A DNA stretch of 39,650 nt. Source: an uncultured Sulfolobales archaeon (GTDB lineage Archaea; Thermoproteota; Thermoprotei_A; Sulfolobales; Acidilobaceae). Under the pieces are notes generated by a model that had not been told where the DNA came from, did not search any database, and saw nothing but the letters and a program-made list of their open reading frames with translations. Where the stretch lies: the NCBI GenBank assembly GCA_937921695.1, contig CAKZTZ010000025.1, positions 1 through 39,650 on the forward strand, written 5' to 3'. Positions 24,531-31,676 of this stretch are shown here, in pieces (within the stretch, counting starts at the first letter, position 1; the number at the start of each line of letters is the position of its first letter). Position numbers and translations under genes: made by a program.

Positions 24531-26228
24531 GTGTTGTTAAAACCAGGCTTAATCGCTTCAGCAGGCTTCATAGTAATAGGTATACTGCTAGTAGCGCTCT
24601 ATTTCGTGCCACTATCTGGGTCTCAATCTCAACAGGTTTCCGGGGAGCCGAGGATCGAGTATAAGGTGTATACTAGAACAGACTTAGTGTCTGCAGCCTA
24701 TAAAGCTTATGGTAGGCCCGATCTTGGAATGTGGGTCGCCAAGGTAGTTATAACAAACGTGGGCACAGCCCCAGCATATAATTTGAAGATATCATATAGT
24801 ATTGACGTGTACTCTCCCGAGAGCGAAGGGGGGAGATACCCGGTTCTCCTGCCTGGCAGTACTGTAGTAGATTTATATTACCCGATAATTTCCTCTGAAG
24901 TGGCTAAATTAACGACGCCAACCCCCTCAAGGGTTAACATTAAAATAACCTACACAGACCCTAGAGGGGAGCCCCGCGAAATCCTCGAGAAGAGACCTAT
25001 AAATGTTCTTGGGAAAAACGATTTCATATTCACAAGCCTTCCCCCCGAAGAAAACATGGGCACTTTCTACGACATTTTCAACAATTACCCCCTAATGGCA
25101 GTATGGGTAACGCCGACTGACGATGTGGTTATGCAATATGCAGATTTAGGGAATAAGCTAGCGGGAGGAGCGGGGGCAGCTCTCTCAGACGAGGAGGCCA
25201 TAAAAAGCATAAGAGGAATGTGGGAGCTATCGGTATACAACAACATACAATATAAGACTGAGCCGGAAGCCTTCTGGTCAGGGAAAATATCCCAATATGT
25301 TAAGTATCCAAGAGACGTTTTAAGAGATAAGGCGGCAACATGCCTCGACTCGACTATTTTCTTCGCAGCCATAGCCATATCTCAAGGTTTAAACGCGTAC
25401 ATAGTACTAATGCCAGGACACGCTTTCGTAGTAATAGAACTTCCGAAAAGCGGGCAACTAATACCTATAGAAACAACACTGTTAAATGATAGACCCCCAT
25501 TTGAGATAGCAGTGAGAAAAGGAATGGAAGTACTTAGAGAGGCACTATCAGGCCCACACATCTTCGTAGACATAAAGAAGTTCCAAGCACTAGGCCTCAC
25601 ACCGCCCGAACTTGAAAAACTACCACCAGACACTCTTCAAAAATGGGGTATAACAACGCCACAACAGCCTTCCCCCACTCCACCCCCTCCGCCGCCTCCG
25701 CCACCTCCACCACCTCAGCCTTCCCCCACTCCAACACCAACTCCTACCCCGACACCTTCTCCTTCACCTACCCCGACCCCTACTCCATCACCGACTCCCG
25801 GAATGCAGACTTATGTAAACCCCCAGCCTAGATGGTCCATATCATACCCGAGTAATTGGGAATTAGACGCTTCAGGCGCGGACCCGACATTTGGCGAAGT
25901 GTGGATATCTTCAGAACGTGGGGACTTAGCTGTAATATGGATACAGGGGTACTCAGTAGACCAGTTAAGGCAGACGGTTGAGGATTGGCTGAAGCAATAC
26001 GGTAGCCTGAGGGTTATGAGTGAAACGGGGGCAACGGTTTCCGGAGGGGTGCCTGCAACGCTCGTATTATATAATTTGGATTGGGGTGGTGGGAGAGTTG
26101 ATGGGATTATTGCTAGGTATTTCAATTATGGAAACTACGGTTTCGTTATAATATATATGGTCGCTGCTAACGATAATGAAGCTATTAGGGCCTTCGAATC
26201 CATTATTGCAACTTTCAGGCTAGGGTGA
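24531..26228 (+). CDS. Membrane-anchored transglutaminase-like protein with Pro/Thr linker and PsbP/Mog1-like C-terminus
   Basis: 565 residues. One N-terminal membrane segment (residues 7-30) is followed by an extracellular beta region. Next is a transglutaminase-like core with DKAATCLDSTIFFAAIAIS (Cys271), LMPGHAFVVIEL (His297) and LIPIETT (Glu314), a plausible Cys-His-acid triad. Residues about 378-425 are a Pro/Thr/Ser linker (PPPP runs, then PTPTP). The C-terminal 135 residues (WSISYPSNWEL...IYMVAANDNEAIRAFESIIATF) resemble the PsbP/Mog1 fold. It probably acts on the outer cell surface, as a protease-like or cross-linking enzyme or a binding module. TTG start at 24531 after GGTGTAACGG. 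Flanked by inverted repeats D1 and D2. Confidence 0.82.
   Translation: MLLKPGLIASAGFIVIGILLVALYFVPLSGSQSQQVSGEPRIEYKVYTRTDLVSAAYKAYGRPDLGMWVAKVVITNVGTAPAYNLKISYSIDVYSPESEGGRYPVLLPGSTVVDLYYPIISSEVAKLTTPTPSRVNIKITYTDPRGEPREILEKRPINVLGKNDFIFTSLPPEENMGTFYDIFNNYPLMAVWVTPTDDVVMQYADLGNKLAGGAGAALSDEEAIKSIRGMWELSVYNNIQYKTEPEAFWSGKISQYVKYPRDVLRDKAATCLDSTIFFAAIAISQGLNAYIVLMPGHAFVVIELPKSGQLIPIETTLLNDRPPFEIAVRKGMEVLREALSGPHIFVDIKKFQALGLTPPELEKLPPDTLQKWGITTPQQPSPTPPPPPPPPPPPPQPSPTPTPTPTPTPSPSPTPTPTPSPTPGMQTYVNPQPRWSISYPSNWELDASGADPTFGEVWISSERGDLAVIWIQGYSVDQLRQTVEDWLKQYGSLRVMSETGATVSGGVPATLVLYNLDWGGGRVDGIIARYFNYGNYGFVIIYMVAANDNEAIRAFESIIATFRLG
25667..25800 (+). repeat. Pro/Thr-coding low-complexity tract
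   Basis: C-rich triplet runs (CCNCCNCCN, then ACNCCN) encode the linker between the transglutaminase-like and C-terminal domains. The codons are varied (CCT, CCA, CCG, CCC), so the protein rather than the DNA repeat appears selected. Confidence 0.85.
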
Positions 26229-26234
26229 GGAGAC

Positions 26235-26915
26235 ATGAGGAGCCTTTTGCCCCTCCTAGTGGCCGCGACGCTGATTATAACCGCTTTAATATTTCCTGTT
26301 AAGGTTGCAGCTCAAGTGCAGCCGCCAGTAGTCTTGGAAGTTAATGATAAGAGTAGTGTAACTATCCTCCCTAATGGAAACGCTCAAATTAGAGAGGAAA
26401 TTAGCATGTCCCTAGCTGCTTTCGCCCGGTTTAAAGCCTATTACAACCCGCTGGGAATGCTGACTAGGGAACTGAAATCCTATAGGACTGACGTGGAGCT
26501 GACTAACGTGAGTATAAGCGTGGATGAAGCAAACAACAGGGTCATAGTAACGTACACTGCTCTAGGCGCCGCGGTAAATAAAAAAGACTATTGGGAGCTT
26601 AAAGTCGCCAGTGAAAAGGAGAAGGTAACCTTATCAGCCCAAACGGGGAACGTGCTGGTTTTCACTTTCGTGAGAGCCGCTACAAGCGACATAAGGTGGA
26701 TCATGACAGTCACAGTAACACTACCCCAAGAAGCTAAAAACATTAGGTTCATAAGTGAAACCAACACGTTAAGATACGAGTACACACCACAAACTACCCA
26801 AGAAGAATCGCGGCCTTCGCGGAACTTACTATTCCTAGTATCGGGAATGGTCTCCATAGCTATCGGCGCTATAATCTTCATCTCAGGAAACCTCTTAAGA
26901 ATAAGAAGAGGGTAA
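26235..26915 (+). CDS. Secreted protein with C-terminal membrane anchor
   Basis: 226 residues. A signal peptide (MRSLLPLLVAATLIITALIF...VAAQ) is followed by about 170 residues of beta-rich sequence (VLEVNDKSSVTILPNGNAQIREE), a hydrophilic spacer (TTQEESRPSRN) and a membrane helix (LLFLVSGMVSIAIGAIIFIS), ending in the basic LLRIRRG tail. This is a type I membrane protein facing outward. No cysteine or catalytic motif. ATG start after GGTGAGGAG, six bases behind the transglutaminase-like gene, so the two are coupled and probably act together at the cell surface. Confidence 0.75.
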   Translation: MRSLLPLLVAATLIITALIFPVKVAAQVQPPVVLEVNDKSSVTILPNGNAQIREEISMSLAAFARFKAYYNPLGMLTRELKSYRTDVELTNVSISVDEANNRVIVTYTALGAAVNKKDYWELKVASEKEKVTLSAQTGNVLVFTFVRAATSDIRWIMTVTVTLPQEAKNIRFISETNTLRYEYTPQTTQEESRPSRNLLFLVSGMVSIAIGAIIFISGNLLRIRRG

Positions 26916-27210
26916 ACCCCGTCAAGCCGCTACTATCTAAGCCCTCGCGGGCCCCAACTTTTTAAACCCCCTCAATAAAATCCTCAGTCATTTTTATCCT
27001 CCAAGAGAGCCGAAGCCATGAAACTATTCCGCCCAGCGCGAAGCCTGCTCATGTTCTATTCTACTTTAGCTGTTTTGAAGGGCTCGTAATTACTCCTCCT
27101 GAAAGCCCTCCACTTGAATAAGGAGAGACTCTCAGGGCGATTATAAGATTACTGTTTCTAGAAAACCTCTAGGATCTCTAAGCAGTTATATCAATAAAAC
27201 ACTTGAGAAT

Positions 27211-27389
27211 ATAACAATGCCCGGGAGTTGTGGGGGTTTATTTATTTCAGGGCCCCCTTTATCCATCATGGGCCCCGTGTTAGGGAGGCAGGTTTGGGGC
27301 GCTCCCAGTGCCTGCTAGTGGAGTTTCTAACGGACTGGGGGCCGGGGCTCTATATCCATGAATGTCCATAGTGTTGGGTTCCGACGGCC
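27211..27389 (-). repeat. Inverted repeat D2 (right flank of surface-protein cassette)
   Basis: Reverse-orientation partner of D1; the perfect 20-base match lies at 27217-27236 and the TATAGAGCCCCGGCCC block at about 27339-27354 (reversed). On the + strand it contains GGGGCTCTATATCCATGAA and CCATAGTG, echoing the tnpB 3' end at 38620-38660 (GGGCTCTACTGCAACCCATGAA, CCATAGTG on the minus strand). The remainder of the gap 26916-27400 shows no gene. Confidence 0.8.
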
Positions 27390-27400
27390 GCTAAGGTCCT

Positions 27401-27565
27401 TTAAGGGAATAGTAAGTGTGCCAGGACTACTATGAACGAGAAGACAGCGGCAATAGCTAGGACTGTGAAGGGGCTGAGCTTTATTCTACCCTCGAGCTCC
27501 TCATAGAACGATACGAGGCCCGCAGCGCTCATAGGCCCTGCATGTCTCCTCCTCCTAGTAGCCAT
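27401..27565 (-). CDS. Protein translocase subunit Sec61-beta (SecG in archaea)
   Basis: 54 residues from ATG 27565: MATRRRRHAGPMSAAGLVSF, a short linker EELEGRIKLSP, and one membrane helix FTVLAIAAVFSFIVVLAHLL at the C-terminus. This is the classic archaeal Sec61-beta shape, a tail-anchored subunit of the SecYEG/Sec61 channel. The frame is open further upstream, but GGGGG just before the ATG and the conserved basic N-terminus decide the start. It follows mazG-like by 44 bases on the same strand. Confidence 0.94.
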   Translation of the reverse strand: MATRRRRHAGPMSAAGLVSFYEELEGRIKLSPFTVLAIAAVFSFIVVLAHLLFP

Positions 27566-27609
27566 TTTCCAACCCCCGTTTACATGAGGGTTTTTAAGGC
27601 TAAAAACCT

Positions 27610-27882
27610 TTACTTTAAGCAATCAGCGCGCTCTAAGTCTTCCATGTATTTTTCTTTGAAATGCTTGAACGCGTCTATACCAGTTAAGTTGGCTATGCTT
27701 AGAGTCCACGCTATGATGTCGGCAACTTCTTCTCCTATCTTCTCCTTATCACCGTTTAGGAGGGCTTCAGCCAGCTCCCCTACTTCCTCTACTAGCCATG
27801 TGAAAGTAGCGTACACCCCTCTCTCCTCATCCCTACTATAATAGGCTAGCCTCATAGCTTCCTGGAGGCATTTAAGGCTCAT
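27610..27882 (-). CDS. MazG-like nucleotide pyrophosphohydrolase
   Basis: 90 residues, all-alpha. TFTWLVEEVGELAEALLNGDKEKIGEEVADIIAWTLSIANL contains the ExxE...ExxD metal-binding motif of the MazG/dUTPase-2 superfamily. Single-domain members hydrolyse NTPs or dNTPs to NMP and pyrophosphate, often house-cleaning non-canonical nucleotides. ATG start after GGGG. Upstream of Sec61-beta on the same strand; no functional link is apparent. Confidence 0.9.
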   Translation of the reverse strand: MSLKCLQEAMRLAYYSRDEERGVYATFTWLVEEVGELAEALLNGDKEKIGEEVADIIAWTLSIANLTGIDAFKHFKEKYMEDLERADCLK

Positions 27883-27929
27883 AGTAAACCCCCTAACTTC
27901 TTCCCTATAAGGAGGGAAGATTTGAGCGT

Positions 27930-28200
27930 TTCCGTCTGTCCCCGGATGTTTATTTATATCCAGGGGCTTCCACCTCGCCTACAGCGACCTCCTATCACTA
28001 TAGAGTCATGGGTAGCGGTTGAGCCTAATGGAACCGGGGCTCCCACCGCTCTCCATGACTATAGAGGCGGGGAAACTTGTAAATATTTCTAGAAATACAG
28101 TAAGAACAGTCCCCAGGTCTGATGAAAGGGTTAGAGCTAGCATAGTTAACGGAAATGAAGTGCCGGTTACCGTTAGCGGGGAATCTGATATATAGATGTG
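27930..28200 (-). mobile_element. Decayed tnpB 3' end with right-end hairpin
   Basis: On the minus strand 28000-28070 matches the end of the broken tnpB at 38548: GGTGGGAGCCCCGGTTCC (here) against GATGGGAGCCCCGTTCC, then CTACCCATGA and TATAGTGAT against CAACCCATGA and CATAGTGAT, then GGCGAGGTGGAA in both. Downstream (27940-27968) is the hairpin CCCCTGGAT/ATCCGGGG also found at 9797-9850. A frame upstream (to 28200) reads SSDLGTVLTVFLEI, where RuvC-III would be, but is degenerate. Nothing else is seen in the gap 27883-28295. Confidence 0.6.
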
Positions 28201-28295
28201 CCTCTTTCACCGTTCATGGGCTTAGGGGCCTCAATGAATTTGAGAGAGGTTTTGGCGTAGCAACGATGGGGGCAGTGTTGGGGGAATCTCTGGGC

Positions 28296-28949
28296 CTAGT
28301 TGTTTAAGCTTTCAGATATACATTCATCATCGTAGCATAAGTCTGCAACTAGGTCTACTAAAGCCCCGTTTCCCTTCTTTATGAGTCCTGCTCTAGCTTC
28401 TCTCAGGTGTTTTAAAGGTAGTTTGTGTAATTGTATTTTTTCATTCTTCTTATAGATCCCGTAGACTCTAATCTGGTATACTGGTAGCCCAGTGTTAGGG
28501 TCTCTATATCCTTTGAAGCTTCTAAGTACTAAGCCTGCCATTCCCGCCTCGCTTATACACCATAGTATCCTGGCTAGGAGCGTTATGTATGAGTCTCGCG
28601 AGTCTCCATAGAAAACTCTCCCTTTCCTCCTCTCTACCGGCCACCCGTCTATATAGTAGCCTCCTCTCTTTGGGTCGCATCCGAGGGTTAGTACTGCTTT
28701 TTCTTTCACATATTTCTCTATCGAGTCTCTAAGTATGTTTTCTAGATTCTCTAGGGAACTGGGGGGCTCTATAGTTATGATCTTATACCCTCCGGGCTCC
28801 ATGGCTGCAAGGCTTAACCCCCCAGTTTTATTTTCTATAACTATTAGGGGGTCGAAATCCTCCGACCCTAGGATTAAGACGTTCTTAGCCTTAGCTAGGA
28901 GTTTCCTCAACTTATTCCTATCATCTCTACATAGTTTTCGCAACCTCAC
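28296..28949 (-). CDS. Hypothetical protein
   Basis: 217 residues, not recognised. Alpha-beta sequence with KAKNVLILGSEDFDPLIVIEN at the start, LTLGCDPKRGGYYIDGWPVERR in the middle and LVADLCYDDECISESLNN at the end. The GCDPKRGGYY stretch and the preceding acidic region look functional, but I cannot tie them to a family. No signal or membrane segment. ATG start. Downstream of the exosome cluster on the same strand, separated by about 100 bases that include an A/T-rich promoter-like stretch, so probably its own unit. Confidence 0.6.
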   Translation of the reverse strand: MRLRKLCRDDRNKLRKLLAKAKNVLILGSEDFDPLIVIENKTGGLSLAAMEPGGYKIITIEPPSSLENLENILRDSIEKYVKEKAVLTLGCDPKRGGYYIDGWPVERRKGRVFYGDSRDSYITLLARILWCISEAGMAGLVLRSFKGYRDPNTGLPVYQIRVYGIYKKNEKIQLHKLPLKHLREARAGLIKKGNGALVDLVADLCYDDECISESLNN

Positions 28950-29056
28950 ATCTCCATAGTATGGGAGGCTCAGGGGGGATTTAAACTTTAATTAATGGAG
29001 ACGTAACAAGGTTTAAACAAATGTAACATCTAGTTAAAACTGTTAGAAGGCTGGGA

Positions 29057-29329
29057 TTAAAGTTTACTAATCTCCTCTAAGAGCCTCCTCAGAAAAGCCA
29101 TAGTAGCTTCCAGGTTCCCTGGACTCCTAGGAGGCTGTGGTAGGTTGCAGTCGCAGTCTCCATGATAGTATCTTAGCTCGTAAATATAACCTTCCCCCTC
29201 AAGCCTAGAGCATAACTCTCTACAGTTCCCAGCTATTATTATAGTGTCGAAACCCTCCCCTCTCAATATAGCTGAGGCGCACAACGTATCGGAACACTCT
29301 GTTACCAGTATCCTAGCTTCAGCTTTCAA
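29057..29329 (-). CDS. Small Cys-rich hypothetical protein
   Basis: 90 residues with seven cysteines (ECSDTLCASAIL, NCRELCSRL, GDCDCNLP). Its first half, ARILVTECSDTLCASAILRGEGFDTIIIAG, has a strand-helix-strand pattern like a small Rossmann or metal-binding domain, and it ends in a helix (LEATMAFLRRLLEEISKL). ATG start inside the end of rpoL (11-base overlap), so its translation is coupled to the polymerase subunit. Cysteine spacing suggests metal binding, but no named family is recognised. Confidence 0.6.
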   Translation of the reverse strand: MKAEARILVTECSDTLCASAILRGEGFDTIIIAGNCRELCSRLEGEGYIYELRYYHGDCDCNLPQPPRSPGNLEATMAFLRRLLEEISKL

Positions 29330-29678
29330 TGGTTAAACCCTTAGCCTTCAACGCTTCAACATAGAGTTTCCTGAATTCACTGTTAACCCCGAGGATCCTG
29401 TCGAGAGCTTTAACTAGGACGTTTACAGGGTCTGCTTCAGGGTCTTTAAGGTTAATGAATACAACTATTTTATCCTCTAAATGGTGGGGCTTCTCATAGT
29501 AGGCGAATTCAACTTCATCCATAGATAGTAGGGTTTTAGCGAGCAGGTTACCTATAGTGTGGTCTTCCCCATATATAGTCAACTCGTATCTCCCACCGCC
29601 CAGGCTTTGGAGTTTAACCTTACTCGACACAGCAGCACCCCTAAAGCTCGGGTTTAAAGTTGCGTTTATAAGCTTCAC
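29319..29678 (-). CDS. rpoL: DNA-directed RNA polymerase subunit L (Rpo11)
   Basis: 119 residues. VKLQSLGGGRYELTIYGEDHTIGNLLAKTLLSMDEVEFAYYEKPHHLEDKIVVFI is the Rpb11/RpoL core; with Rpo3 it forms the platform on which archaeal RNA polymerase assembles, equivalent to one half of the bacterial alpha dimer. It is slightly longer at the N-terminus than typical (about 90-100 residues), so the true start may lie a few codons in. It follows DUF2067 by 8 bases and overlaps the small Cys-rich gene. Confidence 0.93.
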   Translation of the reverse strand: MKLINATLNPSFRGAAVSSKVKLQSLGGGRYELTIYGEDHTIGNLLAKTLLSMDEVEFAYYEKPHHLEDKIVVFINLKDPEADPVNVLVKALDRILGVNSEFRKLYVEALKAKGLTIES

Positions 29679-29686
29679 AATCTCTA

Positions 29687-30310
29687 CTAGCTAGAAGGTT
29701 CCTTTAATGTTCCGAGAAAATCCCTCAGAGACTTCCTCCAAAAATGGGATACTCTTATACTCCCAGTAGCAGAGGCTTCAAGAATACCCTCTTCCAAGCC
29801 CCTCTCTACAACAATACTGGGCTCTAAGCCTAGCATGGCCGAGGCTACTACAACTATCTTGAAAGCGGTATTTGACAGTTTAACACCCCCAACCTTGGCT
29901 AGAGCGCCTCCAATCCTCCTAGCAGCATCCACCACTATATCCTTTGGAGCATCAGTCTCTATAGACTTCCTAGTTTTCCTAGCCACCCTGTAACCCTTAA
30001 GCCTCAAATATTCCCCTAGAAGCTCAACTGAGACCCCCACGCCAGCCAGGCGCTCCACAGCCTCATAACTATATTTCTTGAGGCTCCTCACAGGCTGCTC
30101 AGAATACTCTTCTAGTAGTGAGGTTATATTCCCTAGAGTATCATAAACGGATCGCGGGGGGCCGGCTACTTCTACCCTAATAATATCGCCTTTCAAACAT
30201 ATTGACGCTGAAGGCGTCCTAAGGGCTTCCGCGAGCTTCTCAAGGAACTCTTGAGGGTTACCCCTAGCTTTCGGAGGGATCTTTATAACCCTAACAACTC
30301 TCTTGAACAC
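29687..30310 (-). CDS. DUF2067 family protein
   Basis: About 207 residues. A beta-alpha N-terminal part (VRVIKIPPKARGNPQEFLEKLAEAL, then IRVEVAGPPRSVYDTL) is followed by a helical half with RLKGYRVARKTRKSIETDAP. Sequence and position between csl4 and rpoL fit the archaeal DUF2067 family; it is probably an RNA-binding or RNA-processing accessory, by context only. The frame opens at TTG 30322; GTG 30310 or 30313 behind GGGGG is a more natural start. Confidence 0.72.
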   Translation of the reverse strand: MFKRVVRVIKIPPKARGNPQEFLEKLAEALRTPSASICLKGDIIRVEVAGPPRSVYDTLGNITSLLEEYSEQPVRSLKKYSYEAVERLAGVGVSVELLGEYLRLKGYRVARKTRKSIETDAPKDIVVDAARRIGGALAKVGGVKLSNTAFKIVVVASAMLGLEPSIVVERGLEEGILEASATGSIRVSHFWRKSLRDFLGTLKEPSS

Positions 30311-30428
30311 CACGGCCCCCAACCTTTAGTTTCATATAGAGAAAATTATTTATAATAGAGGTTCAACAATACCAGCAGGGCGTAATTCATCTCCATATCT
30401 ATCGGAAACCGGGATAGCTTAGAAACAT

Positions 30429-31064
30429 CTACCATCTTTTTACGGCTATAAGCCTCCTCACGTTGACTTGGAGGACTTTAGATGATGCTAGTATTGATAT
30501 CTTCCTGGTCTCTACTCTCCCGCAGATAGGGCATTTTAGGGTTTTCTGGGTTATGGGCTCCATGGGTTTGAGACAGTAGGAGCATAGAGTGTAAACAACC
30601 CCATACTGAGGCTGCTTCGTCGAGAGCTGGTATGGGTTTGAAGAGTTGAGAGTTCTAGCTATGATTAAGTCGCCGGGCCTGAAGTATTCGTATATGTCTT
30701 TTACGAACTCTGCGGAAACCTGGCTTATAGGTATGAACCCTGATAGTATGCCGTAAAGCTCCCCCACCCACGAGACTGTGGGGCTGAGTGATAGTATGCC
30801 ATACAACTCTACGGAGACGGAGTCGTGCTTCAAAGCTGTGACGACGCCGAGAACGCTGGAGCCTGCTCTGGGAAGCCTTACATCTTTCAAAGGCTTGACG
30901 TGTACTGTTTTATGGTTGGGGTCGAAAACAGCTAATCCTGCGACACTAGACCTCAGCACACCATCGTTATCCGTGAAAACCCCGGTCCCCGGGGTATACT
31001 CTTCTATGACTCCTAAAACATCTCCAGGCTGAACTCTCACTTCAAGCTTTCTGGAAGTAGACAA
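30429..31064 (-). CDS. csl4: Exosome RNA-binding subunit Csl4
   Basis: About 211 residues. N-terminal domain VQPGDVLGVIEEYTPGTGVFTDNDGVLRS, an S1 domain (SVLGVVTALKHDSVSVEL...GFIPISQVSAEFVKDIYEYFRPGDLIIARTLN), and a C-terminal zinc ribbon (CSYC...CPICG). Csl4 forms the RNA-entry cap of the archaeal exosome together with Rrp4. The frame is open to 31097, inside the methyltransferase gene; TTG 31064 follows GAGGTTAAAA and gives a family-like N-terminus. Third gene of the dph2-methyltransferase-csl4 cluster. Confidence 0.93.
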   Translation of the reverse strand: MSTSRKLEVRVQPGDVLGVIEEYTPGTGVFTDNDGVLRSSVAGLAVFDPNHKTVHVKPLKDVRLPRAGSSVLGVVTALKHDSVSVELYGILSLSPTVSWVGELYGILSGFIPISQVSAEFVKDIYEYFRPGDLIIARTLNSSNPYQLSTKQPQYGVVYTLCSYCLKPMEPITQKTLKCPICGRVETRKISILASSKVLQVNVRRLIAVKRW

Positions 31065-31668
31065 TTTTAACCTCAACCCTCCTAATCCTGCTCTCATGGT
31101 GCTCCATGGATGCAGGTATTGGGAATAAACGTCTCCACAAAACCTCTAACCTATACCCCTCTTTCAAAGCGAGCCCCCTATGGTAGTCGAGGCTGCTAGC
31201 CTTTAAAATAGCGTACATCCTTAGGGGTTTAAGCTTTAGGCCGTAGAGTAAAACTTCAGTATCAGCCCCCCTCCTCCATACTCCGAAGGGTGGATTAGAT
31301 AATACTAGATAGTTATAGCCGGGGGCTAGGGGGCCCTCATCCCGTAGCACCAGGGATGTTATGAACTGAAGCCTCTCCCCCAAGCCTAGAGTCTCCGCAG
31401 CCTCGACACACAGTTTAGCCAGCCTATAGTCAGCCTCTACAGCTACAGCTTTAGGAGCTCCCAGCATGAGGGCTGCAAGGGCTAGCCTGCAAGTCCCCGC
31501 CCCTAGATCCACTACTATAGATTCATCTAGGAGCCCTGAGAGTTTAGCGTGCTGGGCTATGCTCAGGGCTAGTTCTGAGGGGGTTGTGTATTGTTCGAGG
31601 TCTCTAAGGGGCTCAGGTATTGGGGGGGCAGCCTTTTCCAGGATCGCGGCTAGACTCTGGATCTTCAT
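31042..31668 (-). CDS. METTL5-like RNA N6-adenine methyltransferase
   Basis: About 208 residues. A Rossmann methyltransferase: LEQYTTPSELALSIAQ (signature of the METTL5 branch), SAM loop VVDLGAGTCRLALAALML and catalytic NPPFG at about 130-134 of the longer frame. The family methylates one adenine of small-subunit rRNA in eukaryotes; archaeal members are thought to act on rRNA or tRNA. ATG 31668 matches the usual MKxxxLAxxLE beginning; ATG 31683 overlaps dph2 and is the alternative. Overlaps csl4. Confidence 0.88.
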   Translation of the reverse strand: MKIQSLAAILEKAAPPIPEPLRDLEQYTTPSELALSIAQHAKLSGLLDESIVVDLGAGTCRLALAALMLGAPKAVAVEADYRLAKLCVEAAETLGLGERLQFITSLVLRDEGPLAPGYNYLVLSNPPFGVWRRGADTEVLLYGLKLKPLRMYAILKASSLDYHRGLALKEGYRLEVLWRRLFPIPASMEHHESRIRRVEVKIVYFQKA

Positions 31669-31676
31669 TGAAACCA

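Noticed and set aside
24107-24571. 154-codon minus-strand frame before the transglutaminase-like gene
   Set aside because: It covers repeat D1 and the promoter and start of the next gene. Its sequence is low-complexity Pro/Ser/Gly without a recognisable domain.
28116-28195. Possible box C/D RNA (TGATGAA at about 28120, CTGA at about 28187)
   Set aside because: The base before the C box is C rather than a purine, no convincing D' and C' pair or terminal stem is present, and the stretch overlaps the tnpB relic.
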